Of a stretch of 45,452 bases of DNA, positions 25,518-33,647 are shown one piece after another. The translations under genes were made by a program, and so were the position numbers. Position 1 is the stretch's first letter; every line of letters begins with the position of its first letter. The DNA comes from Fibrobacterota bacterium. Lineage in GTDB: Bacteria > Fibrobacterota > Fibrobacteria > UBA11236. A model generated the notes under the pieces. The model had not been told where the DNA came from. It did not search any database and was given only the letters and a program-made list of their open reading frames with translations. The stretch covers positions 1 to 45,452 of the forward strand of contig JAQBPN010000057.1 of assembly GCA_028287505.1 (NCBI GenBank), given 5' to 3'.

Positions 25518-26131
25518 TTCCGCTTCCCCCTGTCCGGAGGCGGGACGGAAGGCGGCGGATTGCCCTGCCCGTCCCCGGCCGCGGTATCCCCGGAAGCCCT
25601 TGGCGGAGGCGACTCCGGTTCCTGCGTGCTCGGCTGGGGCTCCGAGCCTTCGGATCCTTCCCTGCGCTTGCCCCGTTCCGGCGGCGGGATTCGCGGCGGC
25701 GGCGGATACAGATTGCGGCCGGAAGACCCCTTCCTGCCTCCGGTGGTATCCGGGGGATTGGTCCCGGGCGGAACCGACGGGGGGTAATACGGACGGTACG
25801 GTCGATAGGGCAGGGCCCGGCGGTAGGGCCGCCGGTACTCCCAATAGGGATCGTAATAGTATTCCCAATAGCCGCGCAGACGGGGATGCATGCGGAACTC
25901 GAAGAAGGGATCGTCCCATTCCTCATAGGGATAGCCCCGGTAGCGCCTTTGATCGTAATAGCGATTGATGATGATCCGGTCGGTGCTGTACAGGCTGTCC
26001 ACGGCGGCGGCGGAATCCATCAGAAAGGCGAGACTGTCCGCCCCGGCCCGGGCCTCGTTGTCGCCCAGATACAGACGCGTATAGCAGCCTTGCAGGGAAA
26101 ACGCCAAGGCCAGCGCGAACCATACATGCAT
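25514..26131 (-). CDS. Pro/Arg/Tyr-rich lipoprotein coupled to the OmpP1-like gene
   Basis: 205 residues. I chose ATG 26131 because GGAGG lies 8 bases upstream and the protein then begins with the lipoprotein signal MHVWFALALAFSLQGC; an in-frame ATG at 26164 is weaker. The mature part has a Tyr/Arg-rich middle (YDQRRYRGYPYEEWDDP, then YYDPYWEYRRPYRRALPYRPYRP) and a low-complexity Pro/Gly/Ser/Glu tail. It ends by the ATGA overlap with the barrel gene. Composition suggests a periplasmic or surface linker with no enzymatic fold. Function unknown. Confidence 0.72.
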   Translation of the reverse strand: MHVWFALALAFSLQGCYTRLYLGDNEARAGADSLAFLMDSAAAVDSLYSTDRIIINRYYDQRRYRGYPYEEWDDPFFEFRMHPRLRGYWEYYYDPYWEYRRPYRRALPYRPYRPYYPPSVPPGTNPPDTTGGRKGSSGRNLYPPPPRIPPPERGKRREGSEGSEPQPSTQEPESPPPRASGDTAAGDGQGNPPPSVPPPDRGKRK

Positions 26132-26171
26132 GCGTGCGACCTCCGCCATCCGCGGCTTTTTCATGCTTTTT

Positions 26172-26930
26172 TCATACCATCACGGCTCCGCCGCTCACGT
26201 CCACGACCATTCCCGTGATCCAGGAGGATTCCTCGGAAACCAGAAAGAGGGCCGCCCGGGCCACATCCTCGGGCGTTCCCAGGCGCCGGATGGGATGCAT
26301 TTCCTTCAAGGTTTCCCGTTGCGCTTCCGGAATCCATTCCATGCCCTTTTCCGTGAGGATGGTTTCCGGGGCGATGCAATTGGCCCGCACGCCGAAAGGA
26401 CCGGCCTGCGCGGCCAACTGCTGGGTGAGCAACTGGATCCCGGCCTTGGCGGCCGCGTAGGGCATGGGGGACCTGGGGTGCGGCCGACGGCCGGCCGAGG
26501 AGGAGATGGTAACGATGGACCCCTGCTTGCGTTCCTTCATGCCCGGCACGAAAGCCTTCAGGGTCAGGAAAGTAGCCGTAAGGTTACCCTCCACGGAAGC
26601 CCGCCAGCCCTCTTCGCTGATCTCCTCCAGGAGTGACGGGGGCGTATAGCTGCCGCCCGCATTGGCGATGAGGAGTTCCACCGGCCCGAACTTTTCCTGG
26701 ATGCGATCGCGCAAGGCCGTGATGTCCGCGAAGCGGGTCAAATCCCCCGTCACGGTCGTGACCTGCCCGCCCGTCCGTTCCACCCCGCTCCGCACCTTTT
26801 CCAATGCTTCCTTGTCCCGGCCATGCAGGACCACCTTCGCGCCTTCCTCCGCGAACAACCTGGCCACCGCCGCCCCGATGCCGCGGGAACTGCCCGTTAC
26901 CAAAGCCACCTTGCCGCTGATTCCGCCCAT
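26172..26930 (-). CDS. SDR-family oxidoreductase (3-oxoacyl-ACP reductase-like)
   Basis: 252 residues. GGAGG 5 bases before ATG 26930 fixes the start. The Rossmann fold has TGSSRGIG (12-19), HGRDKE and a diagnostic NAGG (90-93), with catalytic Ser143, Tyr158 and Lys162 (YAAAK). The basic residues after the second strand favour NADPH. This places it in the FabG-like classical SDR group, but that group acts on many alcohols and ketones. It is divergent from the small hydrolase at 26983. Cytoplasmic. Confidence 0.9.
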   Translation of the reverse strand: MGGISGKVALVTGSSRGIGAAVARLFAEEGAKVVLHGRDKEALEKVRSGVERTGGQVTTVTGDLTRFADITALRDRIQEKFGPVELLIANAGGSYTPPSLLEEISEEGWRASVEGNLTATFLTLKAFVPGMKERKQGSIVTISSSAGRRPHPRSPMPYAAAKAGIQLLTQQLAAQAGPFGVRANCIAPETILTEKGMEWIPEAQRETLKEMHPIRRLGTPEDVARAALFLVSEESSWITGMVVDVSGGAVMV

Positions 26931-26965
26931 GAGTTCCTCCTTGGGATTTCGGGACTTCTCGTCGA

Positions 26966-26977
26966 GAATATATATTC
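26966..26977. promoter_or_regulatory. Perfect 12-base AT-rich palindrome between divergent genes
   Basis: GAATATATATTC is its own reverse complement and sits in the 52-base gap between the SDR and hydrolase starts. It contains TATATT on both strands, so it may supply the -10 elements for both genes or be an operator. On the plus side it ends 5 bases from the ATG at 26983, implying a nearly leaderless mRNA if used as -10. Confidence 0.4.
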
Positions 26978-26982
26978 CAGAC

Positions 26983-27528
26983 ATGAAGCGGATCCTATTC
27001 CTCCATAGCGCGGGCCCCCAAGGACCCCATCAAGGCAGTAGCGATTTCCTGGCGCATCTCGAATCCGGCCTAGGCGCCGGATACCGCTTCATCCATCCGA
27101 AAATCCCCAAACCCGACGCCCCCGGCTATGCCGTATGGAAAAAGGGTTTGGAAAAAGCCTTGGCCGGCTTGGAAAGCGGATCGATCCTGATCGGCCATTC
27201 CCTGGGGGGTTCGGTATTGCTGAAATTCCTTTCCGAAGAGAAATACGAAAAGCCCATCGCCGGGCTGTTCCTGGTCGCCGTGCCTTTTTGGGGCAAGGAC
27301 AATTGGCAGGCGGATGAATTCCTTTTGAAAAACGATTTCGCCGCATCGCTTCCGCCCATCGGAAAGATTTTCCTCTATCATAGCCGCGATGACGACGGCG
27401 TGCCGTTTTCCCATCTTGGCCACTACGCCAAAAAATTGCCCCAAGCCACGGTCCGTAAACTGGAGGGCCGGGGCCATGTATACAGGGAAGGACTGCCTGA
27501 ACTGGTCGAGGATATCAAAAGCCTTTAA
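26983..27528 (+). CDS. Small alpha/beta hydrolase, RBBP9/YdeN-like
   Basis: 181 residues from ATG 26983, the shortest reading that starts with the strand MKRILFLHSAGPQGPHQGSSDF. The nucleophile elbow is IGHSLGG with Ser73. The later SRDDDGVPFSHLGHYAKKLPQA supplies the likely acid Asp and EGRGHVYREG the His. This fits the serine hydrolases of the RBBP9/YdeN family, whose natural substrates are mostly unknown. No signal peptide. It is divergent from the SDR and no ribosome-binding site is visible. Confidence 0.85.
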   Translation: MKRILFLHSAGPQGPHQGSSDFLAHLESGLGAGYRFIHPKIPKPDAPGYAVWKKGLEKALAGLESGSILIGHSLGGSVLLKFLSEEKYEKPIAGLFLVAVPFWGKDNWQADEFLLKNDFAASLPPIGKIFLYHSRDDDGVPFSHLGHYAKKLPQATVRKLEGRGHVYREGLPELVEDIKSL

Positions 27529-27626
27529 AGCGCGGCTAAAACGCCCAGCACGCGGCCCGCGGACAAGTTCAAAAGGCATTTCTATTCTTTAATCCGCGCA
27601 AAGCAGACAATCTTGGAAGGGAAAAA

Positions 27627-28157
27627 ATGAAGCGAATTCAAATCGGATCGGCGTGCATCCTACTTACCTGGTTGGCGGCCCTCGGCGGACAGCCCGGATA
27701 CAAAGTCATGAAGTTCTACAGCCTCACCTCCATCGACAAAATCGAATACTTCACCCGGGACGAATTGCTGGAGCCTTTCAAAAAGAAAATGGAAAAAGGG
27801 AAATTGGACAAGGACGAATACAAAATCAAGGAAAGCATGACGCCTAAGGGCGGCATCCTGGGGGCGAAGATCACCACCCAGAAGAAGTTCCTGTCCGAAC
27901 CGGATCCGGTGGTTTCCATCAAGGTCCTGAAGGATTCCAATGGAACCGCCCTGGAGACCTGCGACTCAGACACCCAAAATGCCGGCATCACCAATCAGTT
28001 CAATAATTTCACGCAGAAGTATGAGCTGAAGGAAGACGAAAACAATCCCACCATGGTTTTCGAATGCGGATTCAAGCGGCCGCTGCCGGATACATTCTAC
28101 CTGGATCTGGTGACATTCGAAGGAAAGTCGAAATCGAAGTATCGGATGGTAAGATGA
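27627..28157 (+). CDS. Secreted hypothetical protein
   Basis: 176 residues with GGAAGGG upstream of ATG 27627. An N-terminal signal-like segment (RIQIGSACILLTWLAALGG) is followed by a Lys-rich, extended domain (IEYFTRDELLEPFKKKMEKGKLDKDEYKIKES, then EPDPVVSIKVLKDSNGTALETCDSD). One Cys pair may be a disulfide. I do not recognise a family. It converges with the isochorismatase-like gene 4 bases away and stands on its own after the hydrolase. Confidence 0.65.
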   Translation: MKRIQIGSACILLTWLAALGGQPGYKVMKFYSLTSIDKIEYFTRDELLEPFKKKMEKGKLDKDEYKIKESMTPKGGILGAKITTQKKFLSEPDPVVSIKVLKDSNGTALETCDSDTQNAGITNQFNNFTQKYELKEDENNPTMVFECGFKRPLPDTFYLDLVTFEGKSKSKYRMVR

Positions 28158-28160
28158 AAC

Positions 28161-28727
28161 TTATTCGCCCCACTCCGCCACGGTAATCACCTGCGCCTGC
28201 CGGGGGTAAATCTTGGTCGTCAGCACCCGGTGGACCTCCTCATCCGCATCCGCGCAGCCATCGGACAGCACCGTCAGCACGTAATCCATATCGGCTGCCG
28301 CCCGCAACGTCGACAGGACCACGCCGCTGGTGGCAATGCCGGTGAGCACAAGATGCCTTATCCCCGACGCCCTCAGGACCACTTCCAAATCGCTGCCCAC
28401 GAATGCGCTCACGCGTTTCTTGTTGACGATGATATCCCCCGGCCGGGGGGCGACGGCCGGATCGATCCGGACCGCTTCTTCCGTATCGAGATTCATGGTC
28501 CCCTTCTTCAACTGGGAAAAGGACTTGTTGTCCGGGCTGATTTCCGGAAACCCCTTCCGGAACCCTAGGAAAACGTAGATAACGGGTATGTTACGGGTGC
28601 GGGCCGTTTCGATGGCCAGGGCGATGGATGCCAGCACCGGCCGGGCGTCCTTCAGAATTTTCACCACGGCCGCCTGGATGTCCATTACCAAGAGCGCCGT
28701 ATTTCGATTATCCGGTTGCGTCGACAC
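28161..28727 (-). CDS. Isochorismatase-like hydrolase lacking the catalytic Cys
   Basis: 188 residues. The fold is clear: ALLVMDIQ (Asp16), VNKKRVSAF (Lys103) and LTGIATSGVVLSTLRAAADMDYVLTVLSDGCADAD. In active isochorismatase-type hydrolases the segment reads G-A-T-x-x-C-V; here the Cys position is Val136 (GIATSGVV). I recall the same variant in a sizeable subgroup of the family, so it is probably not a mutation but a subgroup with other or no hydrolase chemistry. It overlaps the end of the MFS gene by 20 bases on the same strand, so the MFS protein is made first from one mRNA. Confidence 0.85.
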   Translation of the reverse strand: MSTQPDNRNTALLVMDIQAAVVKILKDARPVLASIALAIETARTRNIPVIYVFLGFRKGFPEISPDNKSFSQLKKGTMNLDTEEAVRIDPAVAPRPGDIIVNKKRVSAFVGSDLEVVLRASGIRHLVLTGIATSGVVLSTLRAAADMDYVLTVLSDGCADADEEVHRVLTTKIYPRQAQVITVAEWGE

Positions 28728-29979
28728 TGGGGTCCTCCAATTCTACGAGTTTTATCTTGTCCTCTTCCTTGAGATGGTCTTTCCTCAGGAACGGCAGGAA
28801 CAGGATGGCGATCAGGATGGCCGCGACCCCTTCCGCCAAAATGGTATTGGGCGCTCCGATGTATTTCGGCAGGAATCCTATCAACAATCCGCCCAGGGGC
28901 TGCATCCCGAAAAAGGCCATCGCGAAATAACTGATGACCCGGCCCCGCATTTCCGGAGACACATTGGTCTGGATGATGGTGTTGCTGACCGTGGTCTGGG
29001 ACATCCTTCCGAAGCCCGCCAGCATGGCGAAAAACAGGGCCAGGGGTAAAATGGTGGTGTGCGAGAACAACATCAATCCCACCCCCAGGATCAGGAGATT
29101 GACGAACAGGATTTTCTTCAGATCGGCGCCGGTTTTCAGGGAAGCCAGGAAAAATGTCCCGGCCACGGCCCCGAGCCCGATGAAACTGTTCAGATACCCA
29201 TAGGTGGCGGCATTCCCGTTGAATATCACCTTGGCGTAAATGGGAAGCAGGGTGGCGAAGGGCAGTACCAGAAAGCTGACGCAGGCGAGCATCAGGATGA
29301 CGAACCCGATGGAGGGCGTGCGCTTCAGATAGTCCCAGCCTTCCTTGAATTCAGTCAGCACCTTTTTCGTGCGGGGATGGGAGACGTAGCGCGGGAGTCT
29401 CATCATCAATATGGAGGCGATGACCGCCACGAAGCTCAGGGCGTTGATTCCGAAGCAGACTCCGGCCCCGAATTTTTCCAGCACGATGCCGGAAACGGCG
29501 GGCCCGATCAGGAGCGCCAGGTTCACCATGGAGGAGTTGAGGGCGATGGCGTTGGGCAGATCTTCCCGGTTGCCGATGATCTCCGGCACCATGGACTGCC
29601 TTACCGGCACGTCGAAAGCATTGATGACGCCCAACAGGGCGGTGAGCGCGTAGACCTCCCATAACGCATAATGGTTGAAAAGGATCAATGCAGCCAGCAG
29701 GGTCGCCTGGACCATGGACGCGGCCTGGGTGATCAGCAGCACCCTATAGCGGTTGTACCGGTCCGAGACCACGCCGCCCAGGGGAGAGAACAGGAAGGAC
29801 GGGAATTGCGCCGCGAATACCGCCAGGCCCAACATGAACGAGGAATGGGTCTTGAGGTAGATCAACCAGTACACGGCCGGCCGCTGCATCCAGGTTCCGA
29901 TGAGCGACAGGGATTGCCCGGCGAAGTATAATTTATAGTTGCGGCTGCGAAACGCCCTGAATGTTTCAATGTTCCCCAA
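28708..29979 (-). CDS. MFS transporter, enterobactin-exporter-like
   Basis: About 423 residues from TTG 29979; longer starts at ATG 30057 or 30102 are open, but the last lies past the start of the VOC gene at 30089. The MFS_3-type signature is visible: FRSRNYKLYFAGQSLSLIGTWMQRPAVYWLIY, then SPLGGVVSDRYNRYRVLLITQ between helices 2 and 3, VINAFDVPVRQSMVPEI and later QTTVSNTIIQTNVSPEMRGRVIS. About 12 hydrophobic segments can be counted. Proton-driven export of a small molecule is likely, the substrate unknown. The last 20 bases overlap the isochorismatase-like gene. Confidence 0.85.
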   Translation of the reverse strand: MGNIETFRAFRSRNYKLYFAGQSLSLIGTWMQRPAVYWLIYLKTHSSFMLGLAVFAAQFPSFLFSPLGGVVSDRYNRYRVLLITQAASMVQATLLAALILFNHYALWEVYALTALLGVINAFDVPVRQSMVPEIIGNREDLPNAIALNSSMVNLALLIGPAVSGIVLEKFGAGVCFGINALSFVAVIASILMMRLPRYVSHPRTKKVLTEFKEGWDYLKRTPSIGFVILMLACVSFLVLPFATLLPIYAKVIFNGNAATYGYLNSFIGLGAVAGTFFLASLKTGADLKKILFVNLLILGVGLMLFSHTTILPLALFFAMLAGFGRMSQTTVSNTIIQTNVSPEMRGRVISYFAMAFFGMQPLGGLLIGFLPKYIGAPNTILAEGVAAILIAILFLPFLRKDHLKEEDKIKLVELEDPSVDATG

Positions 29980-30088
29980 GAACCCGCCCGTTTGTCGCAA
30001 TCCGCCCCCTAAATCGGCGCATCCGCCCCTTCCTGAATGTATTTTATCGCGGTACATTTTTGGACTCAATTCACCCTTCGGAGGAAAA

Positions 30089-30517
30089 ATGGCTTCAGTC
30101 AATCCCTATCTCGGCTTCAACGATGAATGCGGTCCCGCGTTCGATTTCTACAAATCCGTGTTCGGCGGCGAGTTCACCACCAGGATGACGTTCGGCGAGG
30201 TCCCGGCGGAATACCAGGCCGGCCCCGGCGAAAATCAAAAACTCATGCACGTGGCCTTGCCCATCGGCAAGAACACCATCCTGATGGGCAGCGACCGCCC
30301 CTCTTCCATGGGCAAGGGAACCGTGGGCAGTAACTTCACCGTTTCCCTCCAAACCGAGAGCGAAGCCGAAGCCGACAAACTCTTCAAGGGCCTCTCCGCC
30401 GGCGGTAAAGTCACCATGCCCTTGTCCAAGACCTTCTGGGGCGCCTACTTCGGCATGTGGGTGGACAAGTTCGGCGTCCAATGGATGGTGAACTACGAAT
30501 ACCCCAAGCAGAAGTAA
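30089..30517 (+). CDS. VOC/PhnB-like glyoxalase-fold protein
   Basis: 142 residues. GGAGG 4 bases before ATG 30089 fixes the start. NPYLGFNDECGPAFDFYKSVFGGEFTTRMTFGEVP and HVALPIGKNTILMGSDRP are characteristic of PhnB/DUF1428-like vicinal-oxygen-chelate domains, as is the closing WGAYFGMWVDKFGVQWMVNYE. Metal ligands are not complete for a real glyoxalase. It heads the VOC-DGPF-ECF42 cluster (30089-32415), a frequent neighbourhood for these families. Cytoplasmic. Confidence 0.85.
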   Translation: MASVNPYLGFNDECGPAFDFYKSVFGGEFTTRMTFGEVPAEYQAGPGENQKLMHVALPIGKNTILMGSDRPSSMGKGTVGSNFTVSLQTESEAEADKLFKGLSAGGKVTMPLSKTFWGAYFGMWVDKFGVQWMVNYEYPKQK

Positions 30518-30534
30518 CCGTAAAAACGGGTAAA

Positions 30535-30571
30535 CGGGCCGGAATGCCCCATATCGAGGCATTCCGGCCCG
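30535..30571 (+). terminator. Perfect 14-base-pair hairpin after the VOC gene
   Basis: CGGGCCGGAATGCC (30535-30548) pairs with GGCATTCCGGCCCG (30558-30571) around a 9-base loop. It comes 18 bases after the stop at 30517. It is followed by AAAAAGATTATTC, not by a clean U run, so it could attenuate transcription or shield mRNA ends. A related motif occurs at 36478-36595. Confidence 0.55.
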
Positions 30572-30698
30572 GCAAAAAGATTATTCTTCGGCCTGTCGAT
30601 TCCGGCCGCCCCCACTCGTCGTGAGGATAGAGGGCGGGAACACCCAGCGGTCATGGCAGGCCGCGGCCCGGCCCGGAACCACCTAAAGGAGAACCACA

Positions 30699-31133
30699 AT
30701 GCGATTCATGCTGCTCATGCACCCCGATGCCAGCGCCGAAAAAGGCGTGATGCCGGATGAAAAACTCATCCATGCCATGATGAAGTACAACGAGGATCTG
30801 GCCAAAGCGGGCGTGCTCCTCTCCCTCGACGGCCTGCACCCCTCTTCCAAGGGCGCGCGCGTCAAGGTCACCGGCGGCAAACAGACCGTCATCGACGGCC
30901 CCTTCACCGAAGCCAAGGAACTGGTGGGCGGCTATTGGATCATCCAGGTCAAGTCCAAGGCGGAAGCCGTGGAATGGGCCAAGCGCGCGCCCGCTCCGGA
31001 CTCGGCCGGGAACTTCATGATCGAAGTCCGCCAAGTCTTCGAGATGTCCGATTTCGGACCCGACGTGGTCGAAGCCGAAAGCAAGCTGGTCAAGGACATC
31101 GAATCCGGGATGGCCAAAAACGCAAAGAAGTGA
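30699..31133 (+). CDS. YciI/DGPF-domain protein of an ECF42 module
   Basis: 144 residues with AAGGAG before ATG 30699. MRFMLLMHPDASAEKGVMPDEKLIHAMMKYNEDLAKAGVLL and VIDGPFTEAKELVGGYWIIQVKSKAEAVEWAKRAP are typical of the YCII-related DGPF family; the DGPF motif is intact. These proteins are regularly encoded beside ECF42 sigma factors, and I recall one study in Streptomyces linking the two; their biochemical function is unknown. The stop at 31131-31133 abuts the sigma-factor frame, which starts with no gap in the next frame. Confidence 0.9.
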   Translation: MRFMLLMHPDASAEKGVMPDEKLIHAMMKYNEDLAKAGVLLSLDGLHPSSKGARVKVTGGKQTVIDGPFTEAKELVGGYWIIQVKSKAEAVEWAKRAPAPDSAGNFMIEVRQVFEMSDFGPDVVEAESKLVKDIESGMAKNAKK

Positions 31134-31134
31134 T

Positions 31135-32415
31135 ATCGACCGCGCCATCGAGGCGGTATGGCGGATCGAATCCGCCAAAGTCATCGCCGTCCTCGCGCGG
31201 TTCGTCAGGGACGTCGGTCTGGCCGAAGAACTTGCGCAGGACGCTTTCGTCACCGCGCTGGAGAAATGGCCCGAGACCGGCATCCCGGACAACCCCGGGG
31301 CCTGGCTGACCCAAAGCGCCAAGCACGCGGCCATCGACCTCTGGCGCCGCGGCAAACTCCTGGAACGCAAACACGAGGAACTGGCCCACGAGCTGGAGGC
31401 CCGGCAGGAAATGGCCGTGCTGGCCCTGGAAAACGCCGTCGACGATAACGTGGGCGACGATCTCCTGAGCCTGGTCTTCACCTCCTGCCATCCCGTCCTT
31501 TCTCCCGAAGCCCGCGTGGCCCTGACCCTGCGCCTTTTGGGCGGCCTCACCACGGTGGAAATCGCCCGGGCCTTCCTGGTCCCGGAACCCACCGTGGCCC
31601 AACGCATCGTGCGCGCCAAGCGCACCCTCACGGAAGCGCGCGTCCCCTTCGAAGTCCCGCGCGGCGAGGAACTGTCCGCCCGCATCGCATCGGTCCTGGA
31701 AGTCCTCTATCTCATCTTCAACGAAGGCTATTCCGCCACCGCCGGCGACGATTGGATGCGCCCGGCCCTGTGCGAGGACGCCCTGCGCATGATCCGCATC
31801 CTGGCCGAACTGGCCCCCAAGGAAGCGGAAGTCCACGGCCTGGCCGCCCTGATGGAAATCCAGGCCTCCCGCTCCCGCGCCCGCATCGGCCCCAACGGCC
31901 GCCCCGTGCTGCTCCTGGACCAGAACCGCCTGCTCTGGGACCACGTCCTCATCCAACGCGGCCTCACGGCCCTGAAACGCACCGAAGACCTGGGCGGCGC
32001 CCTGGGTCCTTACGCCCTGCAAGCCGCCATCGCCGCCTGCCATGCCCGCGCCCGCGTGGCCGCGGAAACCGACTGGGTGAAAATCTCGGCCCTCTACGAT
32101 GCCCTCTCGCAACTGACGCCCTCGCCCGTGGTGGAACTGAACCGCGCCGTAGCCCTCTCCATGGCCTTTGGTCCCGCCGCAGGCTTGGAAGTGGTGGATG
32201 CCTTGATGTCCGAGCCGTCCCTCAAGGGGTATCATCTGTTGCCCACGGTGCGCGGCGAATTCCTGGCCAAGCTGGGCCGCTGGACGGAAGCCCGGGCGGA
32301 ATTGGAACGGGCGGCCTCGCTGACGCAGAACGCGCAGGAGCGGAGTCTGTTGTTGGAACGGGCGGAAGCGTGTGCGCAGGGATCGCTCTGGTCCTCTCCC
32401 AAAGGCTCGGCTTGA
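31135..32415 (+). CDS. ECF42-type RNA polymerase sigma factor, no canonical start codon
   Basis: About 426 residues if read from ATC 31135. Sigma region 2 is encoded from the very start (IDRAIEAVWRIESAKVIAVLARFVRDVGLAEELAQDAF), then IPDNPGAWLTQSAKHAAIDLWRRGKLLERKHEEL, region 4 (LTTVEIARAFLVPEPTVAQRIVRAKRTL), and the ECF42 C-terminal TPR-like extension with VVELNRAVALSMAFGP and VRGEFLAKLGRWTEARAELERAASL. There is no in-frame ATG, GTG or TTG between a stop at 31018 and ATG 31411, which would remove region 2. ATC 31135, four bases after the DGPF stop begins, is therefore the most likely start. Confidence 0.8.
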   Translation: MDRAIEAVWRIESAKVIAVLARFVRDVGLAEELAQDAFVTALEKWPETGIPDNPGAWLTQSAKHAAIDLWRRGKLLERKHEELAHELEARQEMAVLALENAVDDNVGDDLLSLVFTSCHPVLSPEARVALTLRLLGGLTTVEIARAFLVPEPTVAQRIVRAKRTLTEARVPFEVPRGEELSARIASVLEVLYLIFNEGYSATAGDDWMRPALCEDALRMIRILAELAPKEAEVHGLAALMEIQASRSRARIGPNGRPVLLLDQNRLLWDHVLIQRGLTALKRTEDLGGALGPYALQAAIAACHARARVAAETDWVKISALYDALSQLTPSPVVELNRAVALSMAFGPAAGLEVVDALMSEPSLKGYHLLPTVRGEFLAKLGRWTEARAELERAASLTQNAQERSLLLERAEACAQGSLWSSPKGSA

Positions 32416-32528
32416 TGTATCCGCACCCGCCGATTTTGTACACGAAAATGCCGTGAAATTACTCCGACCCTTTCCGGCCTGCCGGTAGGTTCTAGGAATC
32501 CAATTCTCGCTTCCGCGCGGGGGGAAAC

Positions 32529-33647
32529 ATGCGACTGCCTATCAAGCGTATCCTGCTGCTTTGCCTGCCTGTTTTTCTGTTTCCCGTCGTGGCGGCCGCG
32601 GGGTCGTGGGAAACCATCGCCGCCGGCAACGCCATCGACTTCACCAAAGTCTTTTTTGCCAATGCCGACACGGGTTTCATCACGGGCACCAGCGGCACTT
32701 TGCTGATCACGGAAAATGCGGGCAAAACCTGGAGTACCCGGAATCCGGGGGTGAGTGAACACCTGCGCGGCGGCTGTTTTGTCGACGCCAAAACGGCCTA
32801 CCTGTCCGGCTCCCACGGCCTGATTCTCAAGAGCACGGATTTCGGAATGACTTGGAAGCGCCTGCCTACGCCCGATACCACAGATCTGGGCGATATGGTT
32901 TTCACCTCCGCCGCCAAAGGTTTTGTCACCGCGGGAAACTTCGGCATTCTCAGGACCGTCGACAGCGGCAATACCTGGTCAAAGGTGGATCTCAAATCCA
33001 AGAATGCCGGGGCGACCCAAGCCATCGTTTTCCCCACCGCGCAAATCGGCTTTCTCGTCTGCACTTTGGGCGCCTTGCGGACCCAGGACGGGGGCGAAAC
33101 GTGGCGGGTCCCGCCGGGTTTCAATCTGGGCTCGGCTTACTATTCCGATGGATTCTTCCTCAATGCCGACACGGGTTTTTTCGCCTCGTACTATTACGGG
33201 ACCATCGTTAAAACCTTCGATCAAGCCAATACTCTGAAACCCACCCATGCCCCGGGCAGCTTCACGGCCCTTACATTCCTGACTCCGGAAATCGGCTATG
33301 CCATTTCCCGGGACAGGCCGGCGAGGTGTTTTCGCACGGACGATCAGGGCAGCAACTGGAACCCGGACAGCACTTTCCCCGTCGTGAATGCTACCGGGGT
33401 AGTCAGACCCATTGCCGATATCGGCTGTGCCGGCGGCAAGGTGATCCTGGCCGTGGGCGCGGACGGATTCATAGCGCGAAAAGCGGAAGCGAATCCGACC
33501 GCGATAGCCCCTTCGCGGAAATCGGCGTTGCGGATGGAAACGGCCAAGAAGGTCTACCGGGCTGATGGACGCCGGCAATCCGGATATCAGGCTGGACCGC
33601 GGACAATGAGATCGGTCTTTTCGTCCAGGCGGAAAAGGGATCGATAA
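32529..33647 (+). CDS. YCF48-like / BNR-repeat secreted protein
   Basis: 372 residues with GGGGGAAAC just before ATG 32529. A signal peptide (MRLPIKRILLLCLPVFLFPVVAAA) is followed by repeated units of the form F-DTGF-TGTSGTLLITENAGKTWSTRN and KAYLSGSHGLILKSTDFGMTWKRL, the usual YCF48/HCF136-type beta-propeller with Asp-box-like DxGxTW motifs. The last about 30 residues are basic and out of character (MRSVFSSRRKRDR) and overlap the end of the converging FapA gene by 61 bases. A true stop may be earlier through a lost site. A secreted binding protein by inference. Confidence 0.8.
   Translation: MRLPIKRILLLCLPVFLFPVVAAAGSWETIAAGNAIDFTKVFFANADTGFITGTSGTLLITENAGKTWSTRNPGVSEHLRGGCFVDAKTAYLSGSHGLILKSTDFGMTWKRLPTPDTTDLGDMVFTSAAKGFVTAGNFGILRTVDSGNTWSKVDLKSKNAGATQAIVFPTAQIGFLVCTLGALRTQDGGETWRVPPGFNLGSAYYSDGFFLNADTGFFASYYYGTIVKTFDQANTLKPTHAPGSFTALTFLTPEIGYAISRDRPARCFRTDDQGSNWNPDSTFPVVNATGVVRPIADIGCAGGKVILAVGADGFIARKAEANPTAIAPSRKSALRMETAKKVYRADGRRQSGYQAGPRTMRSVFSSRRKRDR

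Noticed and set aside
31126-31140. Programmed +1 frameshift joining the DGPF and ECF42 proteins
   Set aside because: The AAG-UGA site would not allow the P-site tRNA to re-pair in the new frame, and no stimulatory structure is seen; an ATC start is simpler, though not proven.
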